Shown: positions 24,300 to 33,227, numbered from the stretch's first letter. The stretch is 42,584 nt of DNA from Cellulomonas fimi (GCF_012952065.1 NZ_JABCJJ010000022.1:1-42584); one strand, 5' to 3'. Made by a program: numbers and translations. The notes: generated by a model from the letters alone, not told the origin.

Positions 24300-25481
24300 A
24301 TGCTCCGCTCGCTCTTCTCCGGCATCAGCGGCCTCCGCGCCCACCAGACCATGCTCGACGTGACCGGCAACAACATCGCCAACGTCAACACGACCGGCTT
24401 CAAGTCGTCCCAGACGCAGTTCCAGGACACGCTCTCGCAGGTCCTCACGAACGCAGGCGGCGCGCAGGAGGGCGTCGGCGGCACGAACCCCGCCCAGGTC
24501 GGTCTCGGCGTGCGCGTCGCGGGCATCACGACGAACTTCCAGCAGGGCGCCGCGCAGCTCACCAACCGCAGCACCGACATGATGATCAACGGCGACGGGT
24601 TCTTCACCGTCCGCAGCGGCAACGAGCAGCTCTACACGCGGGCGGGCTCGTTCAACTTCGACACGCTCGGGCAGCTCGTCACGCCCGACGGCGCCCTCGT
24701 CCAGGGCTGGGCCGCGGCGGGGGACGGGTCGATCGACACGAACGCGCCGCTCGTCGACCTGCAGCTGCCGATCACCACGCTGATGGGCGCGCGGGCGACG
24801 GCGGCCGTCGGGTTCCAGGGCAACGTCCCCGCCGACGCTGCTGACGGGACGATCCTGAACCGCACGATCGAGGTGTTCGACGACCTGGGCAACGCCCGCA
24901 CGCTCTCGCTCCAGCTGACCAGGTCGGCGACGGGCTGGTTGGTCGCCGGCGGCGACGGCACGGCCGCCGACGGTCCCTACGCGATGACGTTCGACGCAAC
25001 GACCGGGGCACTCACGTCGCCCGCCTCGCTCACGATCGGGGCGGTCGCGGTCGACCTGTCGACGATGACCGGCTTCGCGGGCCTCGAGACGGCCAAGGCC
25101 GCGTCGCAGGACGGGCGCGAGGCGGGCAACCTGCAGTCCTTCTCGCTCAACGCGGACGGCACGCTCATGGGCTCGTTCAGCAACGGGCTCAAGCAGGCGA
25201 TCGGCCAGATCGCGCTCGCGACGTTCGCCAACTCGACCGGGCTCGAGAAGTCGGGCAACTCGCTCTACCGGACCACGGTCAACTCGGGTGCGGCGCAGGT
25301 CGGCACGGCGGGGACGGGCGGCCGCGGCGGGCTGTCGGGCGGCGCGCTCGAGATGTCGAACGTCGACCTGTCGTCCGAGTTCACGAACCTGATCATCGCC
25401 CAGCGCGGGTTCCAGGCGAACAGCCGCGTGATCACGACGTCCGACGAGCTGCTCCAGGAGCTGGTCAACCTCAAGCGCTGA
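24300..25481 (+). CDS. flgE: Flagellar hook protein FlgE
   Basis: A 393-residue hook subunit. The N-terminus LRSLFSGISGLRAHQTMLDV and NNIANVNTTGFKSSQTQFQ carry the axial signature. The SGNEQLYTRAGSFNFDTLGQL stretch and the C-terminal SNVDLSSEFTNLIIAQRGFQANSRVI are diagnostic of FlgE. GAAGGGA lies 8 bases before the ATG. It is 25 bases after flgD and is the last gene of the operon. The usual next gene, flbD, is about 12 kb away because a cytochrome c maturation block lies between. Confidence 0.95.
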   Translation: MLRSLFSGISGLRAHQTMLDVTGNNIANVNTTGFKSSQTQFQDTLSQVLTNAGGAQEGVGGTNPAQVGLGVRVAGITTNFQQGAAQLTNRSTDMMINGDGFFTVRSGNEQLYTRAGSFNFDTLGQLVTPDGALVQGWAAAGDGSIDTNAPLVDLQLPITTLMGARATAAVGFQGNVPADAADGTILNRTIEVFDDLGNARTLSLQLTRSATGWLVAGGDGTAADGPYAMTFDATTGALTSPASLTIGAVAVDLSTMTGFAGLETAKAASQDGREAGNLQSFSLNADGTLMGSFSNGLKQAIGQIALATFANSTGLEKSGNSLYRTTVNSGAAQVGTAGTGGRGGLSGGALEMSNVDLSSEFTNLIIAQRGFQANSRVITTSDELLQELVNLKR

Positions 25482-25588
25482 TGCCGGGCACGGGGCGGTG
25501 GTCCGCGCCACAGGCCACGGATGCCAGGCCCGTCGCACCCGGGCGGTAGTGTGCCGGGACGGCACTCATCGGTCGGAGGATCGCAGTC

Positions 25589-26332
25589 TTGGAGCTCTAC
25601 GCGCTGATGTCCCTGGCGCTCGTCGCCGGGGTGATCTCGTTCACGTCGCCGTGCTGCCTGCCGATGCTGCCGGGCTACGTGTCCTACGTCTCCGGGCTGC
25701 GCCAGCCGGTCGCGGCGGCCGGCGGAACGGTTGCCGTCCAGGAGCGCACGCGGGTGATGACCGGCTCGGTGCTGTTCGTGGTCGGGTTCACGCTCGTCTT
25801 CACCGTGCTCGGGATCACGGCGTCGGCCCTGGGGTTGCTGCTGGTGCAGAACCGGCAGGTCATCAACGTCGTCGGAGGCTCGTTCGTCGTGCTGATGGGC
25901 CTGGTGATGGTGGGCGTCGTCCGGGTGCCGCTCCTGCAGCGGCGCTTCGCGATCGACACCGCACGGTTCAGCCGTGGCCCGGCCGGTGCGCTGCCGCTGG
26001 GCGCTGCGTTCGCCTTCGCGTGGACACCGTGCGTCGGCCCGGTGCTCACGGCGATCCTCGCGACCGCCGCCGGCTCGGGGACGCTAGGACGCGGCATGGC
26101 GCTCCTCGTCGCCTACAGCCTCGGCCTCGGCATCCCGTTCCTGCTGCTGGCGGCCGGGATGATCCGGGGCAAGCGGCGGCCGGAGTGGCTCGCGCGCAAC
26201 ACCCGCCGCATCGAGCTGGCCGGCGGGGTGCTGCTCGTCGTGACCGGCCTGGCGATGGCCACTGGAAGCTGGAACCAGCTCATGAGCTGGTTCCTGGCCT
26301 CGTACGCACGCATCGGCTGGCCGCCCATCTGA
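25589..26332 (+). CDS. ccdA: CcdA-type thiol:disulfide transmembrane transporter
   Basis: A 247-residue membrane protein with six hydrophobic segments. It passes reducing equivalents from cytoplasmic thioredoxin to extracytoplasmic thiol partners, including the apocytochrome c reduction pathway. Redox cysteines are in FTSPCCLPMLPGY (Cys22, Cys23) and FAWTPCVGP (Cys148); the usual proline next to each pair is present. TTG at 25589 was chosen since GGAGG lies 9 bases upstream; ATG 25607 is an alternative. It stands alone on the plus strand, convergent with ccmG, with a perfect hairpin between. It is the first gene of the non-flagellar block. Confidence 0.88.
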   Translation: MELYALMSLALVAGVISFTSPCCLPMLPGYVSYVSGLRQPVAAAGGTVAVQERTRVMTGSVLFVVGFTLVFTVLGITASALGLLLVQNRQVINVVGGSFVVLMGLVMVGVVRVPLLQRRFAIDTARFSRGPAGALPLGAAFAFAWTPCVGPVLTAILATAAGSGTLGRGMALLVAYSLGLGIPFLLLAAGMIRGKRRPEWLARNTRRIELAGGVLLVVTGLAMATGSWNQLMSWFLASYARIGWPPI

Positions 26333-26350
26333 CCTCGACCCCGGCGCTCG

Positions 26351-26374
26351 CCGCCGGAGGCCGCCCTCCGGCGG
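26351..26374. terminator. Bidirectional terminator between ccdA and ccmG
   Basis: CCGCCGGAGG (26351-26360) pairs perfectly with CCTCCGGCGG (26365-26374) around a 4-base loop, in the 45-base gap between two convergent stop codons. Confidence 0.8.
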
Positions 26375-26377
26375 GCG

Positions 26378-27121
26378 TCAGCCGCCAGGCTCCCTCTGCA
26401 CCGGACCGTTGACGACCTCGCCCGGCGACCTGCCGGCGAGCACCTGGTCGAGCGTGCTGGACAGCAGCGGAAAGTTCGAGGCACCCATGATCTTGGCCAC
26501 GATGGTGCCCTCCCGGTCGATCACGAAGGTCTCCGGGACCCCGTAGACGCCGAAGTCGACGGCACCCCGGGACCCCGAGTCGGTGACGTACTCGTAGCTC
26601 TCGCCACGCCCGAGCTCGTCGAGGAAAGCCGTCGCGGTGGACTGCCGATCCTGGTAGTTCACGCCGACGAACGTGACGCCGGCGTCGGCGTAGGCATCGG
26701 AAGCGGCGACCAGCTCCGGATGCTCGGCGCGGCACGGGACGCACCAGGACGCCCAGAAGTTGACGACCACGACCCGGCCTCGCAGGTCCGCCAGCTTCAG
26801 AGCTCCCTCCCTCTCCAGGTACGGCCACTCGATGTCGGGCGCCGGCGTGCCGATCAGGGGCGAGCGCACGAGCGTCGGATCTGTGCCGAGCCGTGCCCCG
26901 AGCACCGCGCCCAGGCCCACCACCCCGGCGAGGACGAGCACCGCGAGCCACCTGAACATGCCCGCCCGCGACCGCGGGCGTCGGTCGGCGGTGACGAGGG
27001 CCGGGACGGCCGGCTCAGCGGAGGCGCCCGGCTGCTGCGTCGAGCGATCCTGCCCCAGCGACCGCGCACGCTCATCCGGCGGCGGGCCGACCTCGGCGTC
27101 GGCCGTCTTGTGCCCGCTCAT
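26378..27121 (-). CDS. ccmG: CcmG/DsbE-type thioredoxin-like protein
   Basis: A 247-residue membrane-anchored thiol oxidoreductase. A disordered N-terminus (1-52) precedes a transmembrane anchor (FRWLAVLVLAGVVGLGAVLG, about 56-75) and a thioredoxin fold with the active site WASWCVPCRAEHPEL (Cys127, Cys130). The cis-proline segment YGVPETFVIDREG near 190-203 and the start GTPAPDIEWPYL match CcmG. It is expected to reduce apocytochrome c or CcmH cysteines outside the membrane, fed by CcdA, whose gene is next to it. It is the last gene of the minus-strand ccm operon, and its start overlaps ccmI by 4 bases. Confidence 0.9.
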   Translation of the reverse strand: MSGHKTADAEVGPPPDERARSLGQDRSTQQPGASAEPAVPALVTADRRPRSRAGMFRWLAVLVLAGVVGLGAVLGARLGTDPTLVRSPLIGTPAPDIEWPYLEREGALKLADLRGRVVVVNFWASWCVPCRAEHPELVAASDAYADAGVTFVGVNYQDRQSTATAFLDELGRGESYEYVTDSGSRGAVDFGVYGVPETFVIDREGTIVAKIMGASNFPLLSSTLDQVLAGRSPGEVVNGPVQREPGG

Positions 27122-27960
27122 CCGCCACCTCCGGCCGCCAGGCGCGCCTGGACCTCCTGCTCCAGCGCGGCCATCTGGTCCCGCACCTCCGGCTCGGCCG
27201 GCAGCTCCTGCATCCGCCGCACGGCCTCCAGCGCGCCGCCGGGGTCGTCCTGCCCGTAGAGCCGGACGTTGGCCTGCACCCACCACGCCAGGGACAGCTC
27301 GGGGTCGCTCCGGACCGCCTCGTCGGCGAAGCGTGCCGCCTGCCCGGCGTCGTCCAGCATGAGAAGGATCCAGCCCAGCGAGGCCAGCGCCTCCGCGTTC
27401 TCCGGCTGGCGGTCGAGCACCTGGCGGTAGTGCGGGACGGCCTTGTCGAACTCACCCTGGTCGCGGTAGCGCCCGGCCAGCGCCAGCCGCATGCCGATGA
27501 CGTCGGGGTTGGCCACGACGACGCGCTCCATCTCGGCGTCGCTGACCTTCGACAGGTCACGCCCCGGTGGTGCCGACGGAGACGGCCCGGGCTCCGGGTC
27601 GACCTGCATCACCTCGTTACCGCTGACGAAACCGCCGTCCGGTCGCTCCTGCAGAGCGGGAGGGAGGACGACGACGAGCGCCACGACGGCCGCGAGCGCT
27701 CCGGCGCCGTAGACCGCGGCACGCCACGTCACCCTGCGCGGTGGTTCGCCGTCGGCCGCGACGCCGTCGTCGTCGCCGTCCAGCACCGCGAGCGCCTCCG
27801 CCGCCGTGCGTTCGTAGCGCCGCCTCAGCGCCACGGCCGGGCCGGGCGGCACGTCCCCCGCGCTCACCTGCTGCTCGAGCTCGAGCAGGTCACGCAGCGC
27901 CTGGTCCCGCTGCTGCTCCATCCCGGCGCGGCTGGGGAGGCGTGGCCGCGGTGCCGTCAC
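27118..27960 (-). CDS. ccmI: CcmI-like protein with tetratricopeptide repeats
   Basis: A 280-residue protein. Residues 1-75 are a charged cytoplasmic helix (RDQALRDLLELEQQVSAG). A transmembrane helix follows (about 80-100) and then an extracytoplasmic TPR region (about 150-265): MRLALAGRYRDQGEFDKAVPHYRQ and NAEALASLGWILLMLDDAGQAARFAD. Such TPR proteins hold apocytochrome c during heme attachment by the CcmF-CcmH complex. GTG at 27960 overlaps the ccmH stop (GTGA) and was chosen for that reason. It has only one TM helix in place of the two usual in CcmI, so it resembles the CycH/NrfG half more than full CcmI. Confidence 0.8.
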   Translation of the reverse strand: MTAPRPRLPSRAGMEQQRDQALRDLLELEQQVSAGDVPPGPAVALRRRYERTAAEALAVLDGDDDGVAADGEPPRRVTWRAAVYGAGALAAVVALVVVLPPALQERPDGGFVSGNEVMQVDPEPGPSPSAPPGRDLSKVSDAEMERVVVANPDVIGMRLALAGRYRDQGEFDKAVPHYRQVLDRQPENAEALASLGWILLMLDDAGQAARFADEAVRSDPELSLAWWVQANVRLYGQDDPGGALEAVRRMQELPAEPEVRDQMAALEQEVQARLAAGGGG

Positions 27961-28430
27961 GGCTCCTCCTCCACGGTCGTGACCGACCGCAGCCGGTCGA
28001 GCTCGCGCCGGACGCGCTCGCGGTCCTCCTCCGGCAACGGCGGCACCTGCCGTCGGGGCAGGGTCGCCAGGACGCCGAGTGCGACCGCCGCAGCACCCGC
28101 CGGCAGCAGCCAGACGAGCAACGTCACGCCCTGCGCCGGCGGGTCGAGCACCACCCAGTCGCCGTAGCGGGCGCGGAAGTAGTCGAAGACCTCCTGGTCG
28201 CTGCGTCCGGCAGCGACCTGCTGGGCGACCTCGAGCCGCATGGCGGCAGCCGTCTCCGACGGGGAGTCCGCGATCGAGACGCTCTGGCACGTCGGGCAGC
28301 GCAGCAGCTGCTCCAGCGCGTAGGCGCGGTCCGCCGCAGGGCCCGGTCGGCCCAGCAGGCCCCAGGCCACGACCGCGAGCGACACCAGCAGCAGGAGGGG
28401 CAGGACGGCACGCCGGACCTGGCTACGCAC
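27957..28430 (-). CDS. ccmH: CcmH cytochrome c maturation thiol protein
   Basis: A 157-residue protein with an N-terminal membrane segment (LPLLLLVSLAVVAWGLLG, about 11-28), then the redox motif LLRCPTCQSVSIADSPS (Cys45, Cys48). The usual motif is LRCxxCQNxSIADS, here with Pro-Thr between the cysteines and Ser for Asn after CQ. A three-helix domain follows (VAAGRSDQEVFDYFRARYGD) and a C-terminal membrane segment with a basic tail. CcmH reduces apocytochrome c before heme ligation with CcmF. GTG 28430 was chosen; it overlaps the ccmF stop by 8 bases. Confidence 0.88.
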   Translation of the reverse strand: MRSQVRRAVLPLLLLVSLAVVAWGLLGRPGPAADRAYALEQLLRCPTCQSVSIADSPSETAAAMRLEVAQQVAAGRSDQEVFDYFRARYGDWVVLDPPAQGVTLLVWLLPAGAAAVALGVLATLPRRQVPPLPEEDRERVRRELDRLRSVTTVEEEP

Positions 28431-30408
28431 GTGGGGACACCTTCTCGACGGACCGGACGGACCCCGATCCCGGCGTGACGGCTGCCGGTCCTGTACGCCG
28501 CCCCACCAGAGCCCACACCCCGCCCACCGCGACCAGGGTGCCCGCTGCCCACATGAGCCACATGAACGGCTTCGTGGACACGTTGATCGCGATCGAGCCA
28601 GGCTCGAGCCGCGTGAGCGAGATGTACACGTCCTCCGAGGGCCTGGTCCACACCGCGGGCGTCGCGACCGCCTGCGGCTGGTTGCGGAAGGCCGTGAGGG
28701 CAGGCTCCATCGTCCGGACCACCTCACCGTCCCGGCTGACCTCCAGGCGGGCGGCTCGGCGCGTGCGGTCGGGCATCTCGCGCTCGACGTCCTGCACGTA
28801 GGTGACGGTGTAGCCGGCGACGGAGAGGCTGTCGCCGATCTCGAGGTCGGCGGAGTCGCGCTGGGCCAGCCCGCTCGACGTCGCGACGCTGACGGCGAAC
28901 AGCGCCACGCCGATGTGGGCGAGCTGTCCGCCCCAGTAGCCTCGGCGCCCCCGCGCGACGCGCCACACCCCGCGCAGCGAGCGCCCCGGCGCAGTGACGA
29001 GGAGCTCCCGCACGCTGGCCGCGGCGATGGTGGCGGCCAGGAGGACCGCGAGGACGACGGCCGCGTCGGTCACGCCCGCGACGACGAGGCCGACCGCGGA
29101 GAGGCTGCCCACCAGCAGCGGCCACGACACCTTCCGCCAGAGCACCCGCCCGCTCGCGCGGCGGTACGGCATGAACGGCCCGACGCCCATCGCGAGGAGC
29201 AGGGCGAAGGACAGCGGCACCGCCATCCGGTCGAAGAACGGACGGCCGACCGAGACCTGCTGCCCGGTCACCGCCTCGACGAGCACCGGGTAGAGGGTGC
29301 CGAGGAGCACCACGAACGCGTACAACGACAGCAGGACGTTGTTGACGAGGAACGCACCTTCCCTGCTGAGCAGGGACTCGGGCCGTCCGCCACCGACGAG
29401 GTCCGCCCCGCGCCAGGCGATGAGCCCGAACGAGACCACCGCCACGAGCAGGAAGAATCCCAGCAGCACCGGCCCGACCGCGGACTGGGTGAAGGCGTGG
29501 ATCGAGGCGATGACGGAGGAGCGGGTCAGGAACGTGCCGAGCAAGGTGAGCGAGAACGTCGACACCACCAGGACGAGGTTCCACAGCTGAAGCATGCCGC
29601 GCCTGAGCTGGACGACCGCGGAGTGGATGAACGCCGTCGCGACCAGCCAGGGGATGAGGGCCGCGTTCTCCACCGGGTCCCACGCCCAGTAGCCGCCCCA
29701 GCCCAGCACGTCGTACGACCACCACGCACCGAGCACGAGGCCGCCGGTGAGGCCGGTCCACGCGACGAGGTTGGCGCGGCGGGTGCGGCGCAGCCACTCC
29801 ACGCCGCCCTGCCGCAGCAGCAGCGCGGAGATGGCGAACGCGAACGGGACGGTGAAGCCCACGTACCCCAGGTAGAGCAGCGGCGGGTGGAACGCCACCA
29901 TGAGGTGGTTCTGCAGCAGCGGGTTCGCCCCTGGCCCGTCGAGCGGCGGGTCGGCCAGGATCTGGAACGGGTTGGTCACCGTGGTGACGAGCCCGAAGAA
30001 GAAGACGGACACCAGGGCCATGACGCCCAGAGCGCCCGTCCCGAGCCGATCGGCCGTGCTGGGGATGCCTCGCGCGACCGCGACGACGAAGCCGGCCAGT
30101 ACCAGCACCCAGAGCACGGAGCTGCCGTCGAGAGCCGACCAGGCCGCTGTCACCTTGAACAGCAGGGGGGTGGTGCGCGAGCCCGTCTCGGCGACGTAGG
30201 ACACCTCGAAGCTGTTCGTGAGCAGGGCCGCCACCAGGGCGCCCTGGGCGAGCAGGCCGCCCGCCAGGATGCACGCGGCAAGGACACGCAGACGTCCGAT
30301 CGGCACCGCGGCGGGACGTCGCTGGGCCCGCAGCGCCCACCACGCCAGCACGGCGGACCCGGCCAGCCCGAGCATGGCACCCGTCCAGCCGGCAGCAGCC
30401 CAGATCAC
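28423..30408 (-). CDS. ccmF: CcmF heme lyase subunit
   Basis: A 661-residue polytopic membrane protein, the heme lyase core of System I. It has the WWD-type heme-handling motif WGGYWAWDPVEN at residues 237-248, flanked by conserved histidines (FHPPLLYLGYVG near 173; FIHSAVVQL near 260). Fourteen or so hydrophobic segments are visible, and the C-terminal extracytoplasmic domain contains VAGYTVTYVQDVERE. Its length is typical (about 630-660). GTG 30408 overlaps the ccmE stop (GTGA). The presence of CcmE, CcmC and CcmH alongside sets this apart from the CcsA/ResB (System II) protein that most actinobacteria use. Confidence 0.93.
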   Translation of the reverse strand: MIWAAAGWTGAMLGLAGSAVLAWWALRAQRRPAAVPIGRLRVLAACILAGGLLAQGALVAALLTNSFEVSYVAETGSRTTPLLFKVTAAWSALDGSSVLWVLVLAGFVVAVARGIPSTADRLGTGALGVMALVSVFFFGLVTTVTNPFQILADPPLDGPGANPLLQNHLMVAFHPPLLYLGYVGFTVPFAFAISALLLRQGGVEWLRRTRRANLVAWTGLTGGLVLGAWWSYDVLGWGGYWAWDPVENAALIPWLVATAFIHSAVVQLRRGMLQLWNLVLVVSTFSLTLLGTFLTRSSVIASIHAFTQSAVGPVLLGFFLLVAVVSFGLIAWRGADLVGGGRPESLLSREGAFLVNNVLLSLYAFVVLLGTLYPVLVEAVTGQQVSVGRPFFDRMAVPLSFALLLAMGVGPFMPYRRASGRVLWRKVSWPLLVGSLSAVGLVVAGVTDAAVVLAVLLAATIAAASVRELLVTAPGRSLRGVWRVARGRRGYWGGQLAHIGVALFAVSVATSSGLAQRDSADLEIGDSLSVAGYTVTYVQDVEREMPDRTRRAARLEVSRDGEVVRTMEPALTAFRNQPQAVATPAVWTRPSEDVYISLTRLEPGSIAINVSTKPFMWLMWAAGTLVAVGGVWALVGRRTGPAAVTPGSGSVRSVEKVSPRA

Positions 30409-30818
30409 GACGTCGTCCCGCCTGCCTCCGTCGCGGGGGCACGGTACTCCTCGTCGTGCTTGACGATCATGGTGTCGGAGACGAACACGTCCGCCCGCCA
30501 CCTCCCTTCGACGACTACCCCGATGCCCTCCTGGAAGAGCTGGTTGGGCGCACCGCTGTGCTCGACCTGCACGGTGCCCCCGTCGGACTCGCCCACCACG
30601 GTGAACCGCACGCCGTCGGCGGTGGGGACGACGCTGCCGGCCTCGACGAGACCACCGAGACGGAAGCGCTCGCCGTTCGAGGCGGCCGCCCGCCCCGAGA
30701 CCGCCTCGTCGGGCGTCAGGTAGTAGACGAGGTTGTCGTTGAGGTTGCCGAACATCAGCGTCCCGGCCAGCACGGCGGCCAGCCCGACCCCCGGCACGAC
30801 GAACGCGCGCGCTCTCAT
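30405..30818 (-). CDS. ccmE: CcmE heme chaperone
   Basis: A 137-residue membrane-anchored periplasmic-type chaperone. An N-terminal anchor (AFVVPGVGLAAVLAGTLMFG) is followed by an OB-fold barrel (FRLGGLVEAGSV, DGVRFTVVGESDGGTVQVEHSG). The heme-binding motif is KHDEEYRAP, so the covalent heme ligand is predicted to be His121 with Tyr125 conserved. This is the classical His type, not the CxxxY variant found in some archaea and bacteria. It accepts heme from CcmABCD and passes it to CcmF. It overlaps ccmF and the ccmD stop. Confidence 0.92.
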   Translation of the reverse strand: MRARAFVVPGVGLAAVLAGTLMFGNLNDNLVYYLTPDEAVSGRAAASNGERFRLGGLVEAGSVVPTADGVRFTVVGESDGGTVQVEHSGAPNQLFQEGIGVVVEGRWRADVFVSDTMIVKHDEEYRAPATEAGGTTS

Positions 30819-30937
30819 CGCAGCTCCTCCAGCCGGCGCCGCGCCCGTGCCGTGCGGGCACGCAGGACGGTCAGGTAGACAGCCATGGCGCCGTACGCCA
30901 CGGAGAAGCCCAGCAGGACCCAGCCCCAGTCAGTCAC
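30815..30937 (-). CDS. ccmD: CcmD small membrane protein
   Basis: A 40-residue protein starting GTG, with an N-terminal helix WGWVLLGFSVAYGAMAVYL and a strongly basic tail (RARTARARRRLEELR). That is the classical CcmD pattern: a hydrophobic helix followed by an Arg-rich end. It is needed for release of holo-CcmE from the CcmABC complex. It sits exactly where ccmD is expected, one base after the ccmC stop and overlapping the ccmE start by 4 bases (TGATGA-type junction). Confidence 0.85.
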   Translation of the reverse strand: MTDWGWVLLGFSVAYGAMAVYLTVLRARTARARRRLEELR

Positions 30938-30938
30938 G

Positions 30939-31691
30939 TCATCCCTCTCTCTGGTCCATCTGCCTGGTCACAGCCGCGACCTGCGCGGCGGGCGCCGTGA
31001 CGGCGGACCCGGCCACCGGCCGTCCCGGTGCCTCCGTGGCGGCGGCGAGCTCGGCCTCGTCGCGCGCCAGACGCATCCGCATCCGCAGGAACACCGTGAA
31101 GACGGCGCTGAACGCCACCACGTTCACCACGAGAGCAGCGAGCATGACGTGGTCGATGGTGGGGTCGCCTGGACGCAGGACGGTCGGTGGCTGGTGCAGG
31201 CTGCGCCACCACAGCACCGAGAAGTGCACGACCGGGACCTGGACGAAGCCGACGACCCCGAAGAGGGCGCTGTTGCGGGCGCGCCGGGTCGCGTCCACCG
31301 TGGCACGGCGCAACGCGAGGTACCCCAGGTAGACGAAGAGCAGCACCGCGGTGGTCACGAGCCGTGGGTCCCAGGTCCACCACACGCCCCAGACCGGCTT
31401 GCCCCAGATGGCGCCGAGGGCGATCGCCAGTCCCGTGAAGAAGACGCCGACCTCCGCGCTCGAGGCCGCGAGGCGGTCCCACCGCTCCTGGCGCGACCGC
31501 AGCCAGGCGACGCTGCCGACCAGGGTCAGGCCGAACGACAGGTACGCGAGCCACGCAGCAGGCACGTGCACGTACATGAGCCGCTGCAGCTCCCCCTGGA
31601 GCCGATCCGGCGGAGCCGACACGGCGGCCGCCAGCCCGGCGAGCACGAGGGCGCCCGTGGCCGCCCCCAGATAGCGGTCGATCCGGGTCAT
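30939..31691 (-). CDS. ccmC: CcmC heme-handling membrane protein
   Basis: A 250-residue protein with six transmembrane segments. The heme-binding tryptophan-rich motif WGKPVWGVWWTWDPRL spans residues 96-111, and the flanking conserved histidines appear as MYVHVPAAW (His42) and VVHFSVLWWRSLHQPP. CcmC transfers heme to CcmE. The last 50 residues (LARDEAELAAATEAPGRPV onward) are an Ala-rich extension beyond the usual C-terminus. ATG 31691 overlaps the ccmB stop by 4 bases. Confidence 0.93.
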   Translation of the reverse strand: MTRIDRYLGAATGALVLAGLAAAVSAPPDRLQGELQRLMYVHVPAAWLAYLSFGLTLVGSVAWLRSRQERWDRLAASSAEVGVFFTGLAIALGAIWGKPVWGVWWTWDPRLVTTAVLLFVYLGYLALRRATVDATRRARNSALFGVVGFVQVPVVHFSVLWWRSLHQPPTVLRPGDPTIDHVMLAALVVNVVAFSAVFTVFLRMRMRLARDEAELAAATEAPGRPVAGSAVTAPAAQVAAVTRQMDQREG

Positions 31692-32365
31692 CCTGCCTCC
31701 TCCAGTGCACGCGCTGTCAGCACCGTGGCCAACAGCGCGAGCAAACCCGCCAGTCCCATGAGGACCAGCCATGGCCACGGTGCCCGAGCATACTTGGCCG
31801 CCTCGATGACCTGGGTGGCGCCCAGCAGGAGCGGCACTGCGAGCGGCACGACGAGCAGCGGACCCAGCACGGCGCGGCCGGGGACGCCGGCGGACACGGC
31901 TCCCGCCAGCGCGCCGAGCGCCGCCAGCCCGACCGCGACCAGCGGCAGCACGAGGAGAAGCGCCGGCCACCCGGGGATCCTGGGGTCGTACAGCGCGACC
32001 GCAACCGGTGCGAGGAGCAGCTGGAAGGCCAGCAGCAGCACGGCGTCCGCGACGACCCGGGCCAGAGCCCGAGCGACGGGGTCGACCCCGCACTGCGCGA
32101 GCAGCGCTCGAGGTCCGGGCCCGTCCTCCGCGCTGTGCCGCACCGTCAGCATGACCCCGAAGAGCAGGACGACGAGCCAGTAGAAGCCCGGTCCCACCTG
32201 GCGCAGGAGCGGGACGTCCGTCCCGACGGCCATCGGGAGCAGGAGCAGCGCGACCGCACCGAACGGCGCGACGACGAGCAGGGCCTCACCGGTGCGCCGC
32301 TCGAGCGCCAGCTGCAGACCCACGAGCGCCCGGACCTGCTCTCCTGCGCCGACTGCCCTGCTCAC
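31688..32365 (-). CDS. ccmB: CcmB ABC-transporter membrane subunit
   Basis: A 225-residue protein with about six hydrophobic segments (for example VAPFGAVALLLLPMAVG, GFYWLVVLLFGVML, VVADAVLLLAFQLLLAPVAVA). It pairs with CcmA and CcmC in the complex that releases holo-CcmE. The sequence after segment 2 (RHSAEDGPGPRALLAQCG) matches CcmB spacing. GTG 32365 overlaps the ccmA stop. Length and order are standard for System I. Confidence 0.9.
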   Translation of the reverse strand: MSRAVGAGEQVRALVGLQLALERRTGEALLVVAPFGAVALLLLPMAVGTDVPLLRQVGPGFYWLVVLLFGVMLTVRHSAEDGPGPRALLAQCGVDPVARALARVVADAVLLLAFQLLLAPVAVALYDPRIPGWPALLLVLPLVAVGLAALGALAGAVSAGVPGRAVLGPLLVVPLAVPLLLGATQVIEAAKYARAPWPWLVLMGLAGLLALLATVLTARALEEAG

Positions 32366-33084
32366 GGCACGCTCACGGAGGCAGGGACGACCGCGCCGTC
32401 GACGAGCTCGACCGCCCGGTCCACCATCGGTCGCAACCGGTCCCGCTCGTGCGAGACCAGCACGCAGGCACCCGACCGGGACCGCACCGCTTCGGTCAGG
32501 ACCTGGACCAGGTGCACGCTGTCGCGATCAAGACCTGCGTGGGCCTCGTCCAGGAGCAGCAGGTGAGGTTCGGTCAGCAAGGCCCGGGCGAGGTCCGCCC
32601 GGCGAAGCATGCCGTGGGAGCACTGGTCGGCCCTCCGGTGCGTCGCCGCCGCGAGCCCGACCGACTCCAGCGCGGCTGTCGCGTCGGTCTCGTCGCGACC
32701 GGTCAGCCGCGCGACCAGGCGGAGGTTCTCCCCGAGCTCGAGCTGCGGGTACAGCGCGGGCTGGTGCCCGATGAGGGTGACGGAGGTGCGGACGGCGGCG
32801 CGGGCCGCGCGCCCTGCGGCGCCGTCGGCGCTGATGTCGGCCCCCAGGACCCGGCACCGTCCCCCGGCCGGCGGGATGAGGCCCGCGAGCATCCGCAGCA
32901 GGGTGCTCTTGCCGGAGCCGTTCGGTCCGAGCAGCCCGACGACCTCGCCCGCCTCCAGCCGCAGGTCCAACCCTCGCAGCACCGGGGTGCCCGCGATGTC
33001 GACGCGGACGGACTCCACGACCGCCACGGGACCCTGCGCGGGTCTGGACGCACGCCCGGTGAGAGCATGCAGCGGCTCCGGCAT
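32362..33084 (-). CDS. ccmA: CcmA ABC-transporter ATPase
   Basis: A 240-residue ATP-binding subunit. Walker A is GPNGSGKST (residues 53-61). Walker B is LLLLDEAHAGLD with a following H-loop in CVLVSHERD. The signature motif is degenerate, CSHGMLRRADLARAL in place of LSxGQ, yet in the right place. The ATPase supports release of heme-loaded CcmE. It starts the ccm operon; the 202-base gap before it holds a palindrome at 33228-33242 and an AT-richer -10-like TACCAT near 33165. The first 20 residues are an extra leader compared with usual CcmA. Confidence 0.9.
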   Translation of the reverse strand: MPEPLHALTGRASRPAQGPVAVVESVRVDIAGTPVLRGLDLRLEAGEVVGLLGPNGSGKSTLLRMLAGLIPPAGGRCRVLGADISADGAAGRAARAAVRTSVTLIGHQPALYPQLELGENLRLVARLTGRDETDATAALESVGLAAATHRRADQCSHGMLRRADLARALLTEPHLLLLDEAHAGLDRDSVHLVQVLTEAVRSRSGACVLVSHERDRLRPMVDRAVELVDGAVVPASVSVP

Positions 33085-33227
33085 CGGCTTCCTCCGTCGG
33101 GTTCGACCCGAGGGCGGCCATCGCGACCACCTCCGCCGGACGAACGGGCATCAGGTTCTGCCTTGCATGGTAGGCCGGGTCCGCGACGACTCGATCCGGC
33201 CCGCGCGGTGTCGAGGCGACCGCAGGG

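Noticed and set aside
25482-25588. Target-site duplication or att repeat flanking the ccm block
   Set aside because: No convincing direct repeat shared with the 37.2-37.4 kb border was found, and no integrase or tRNA is present.
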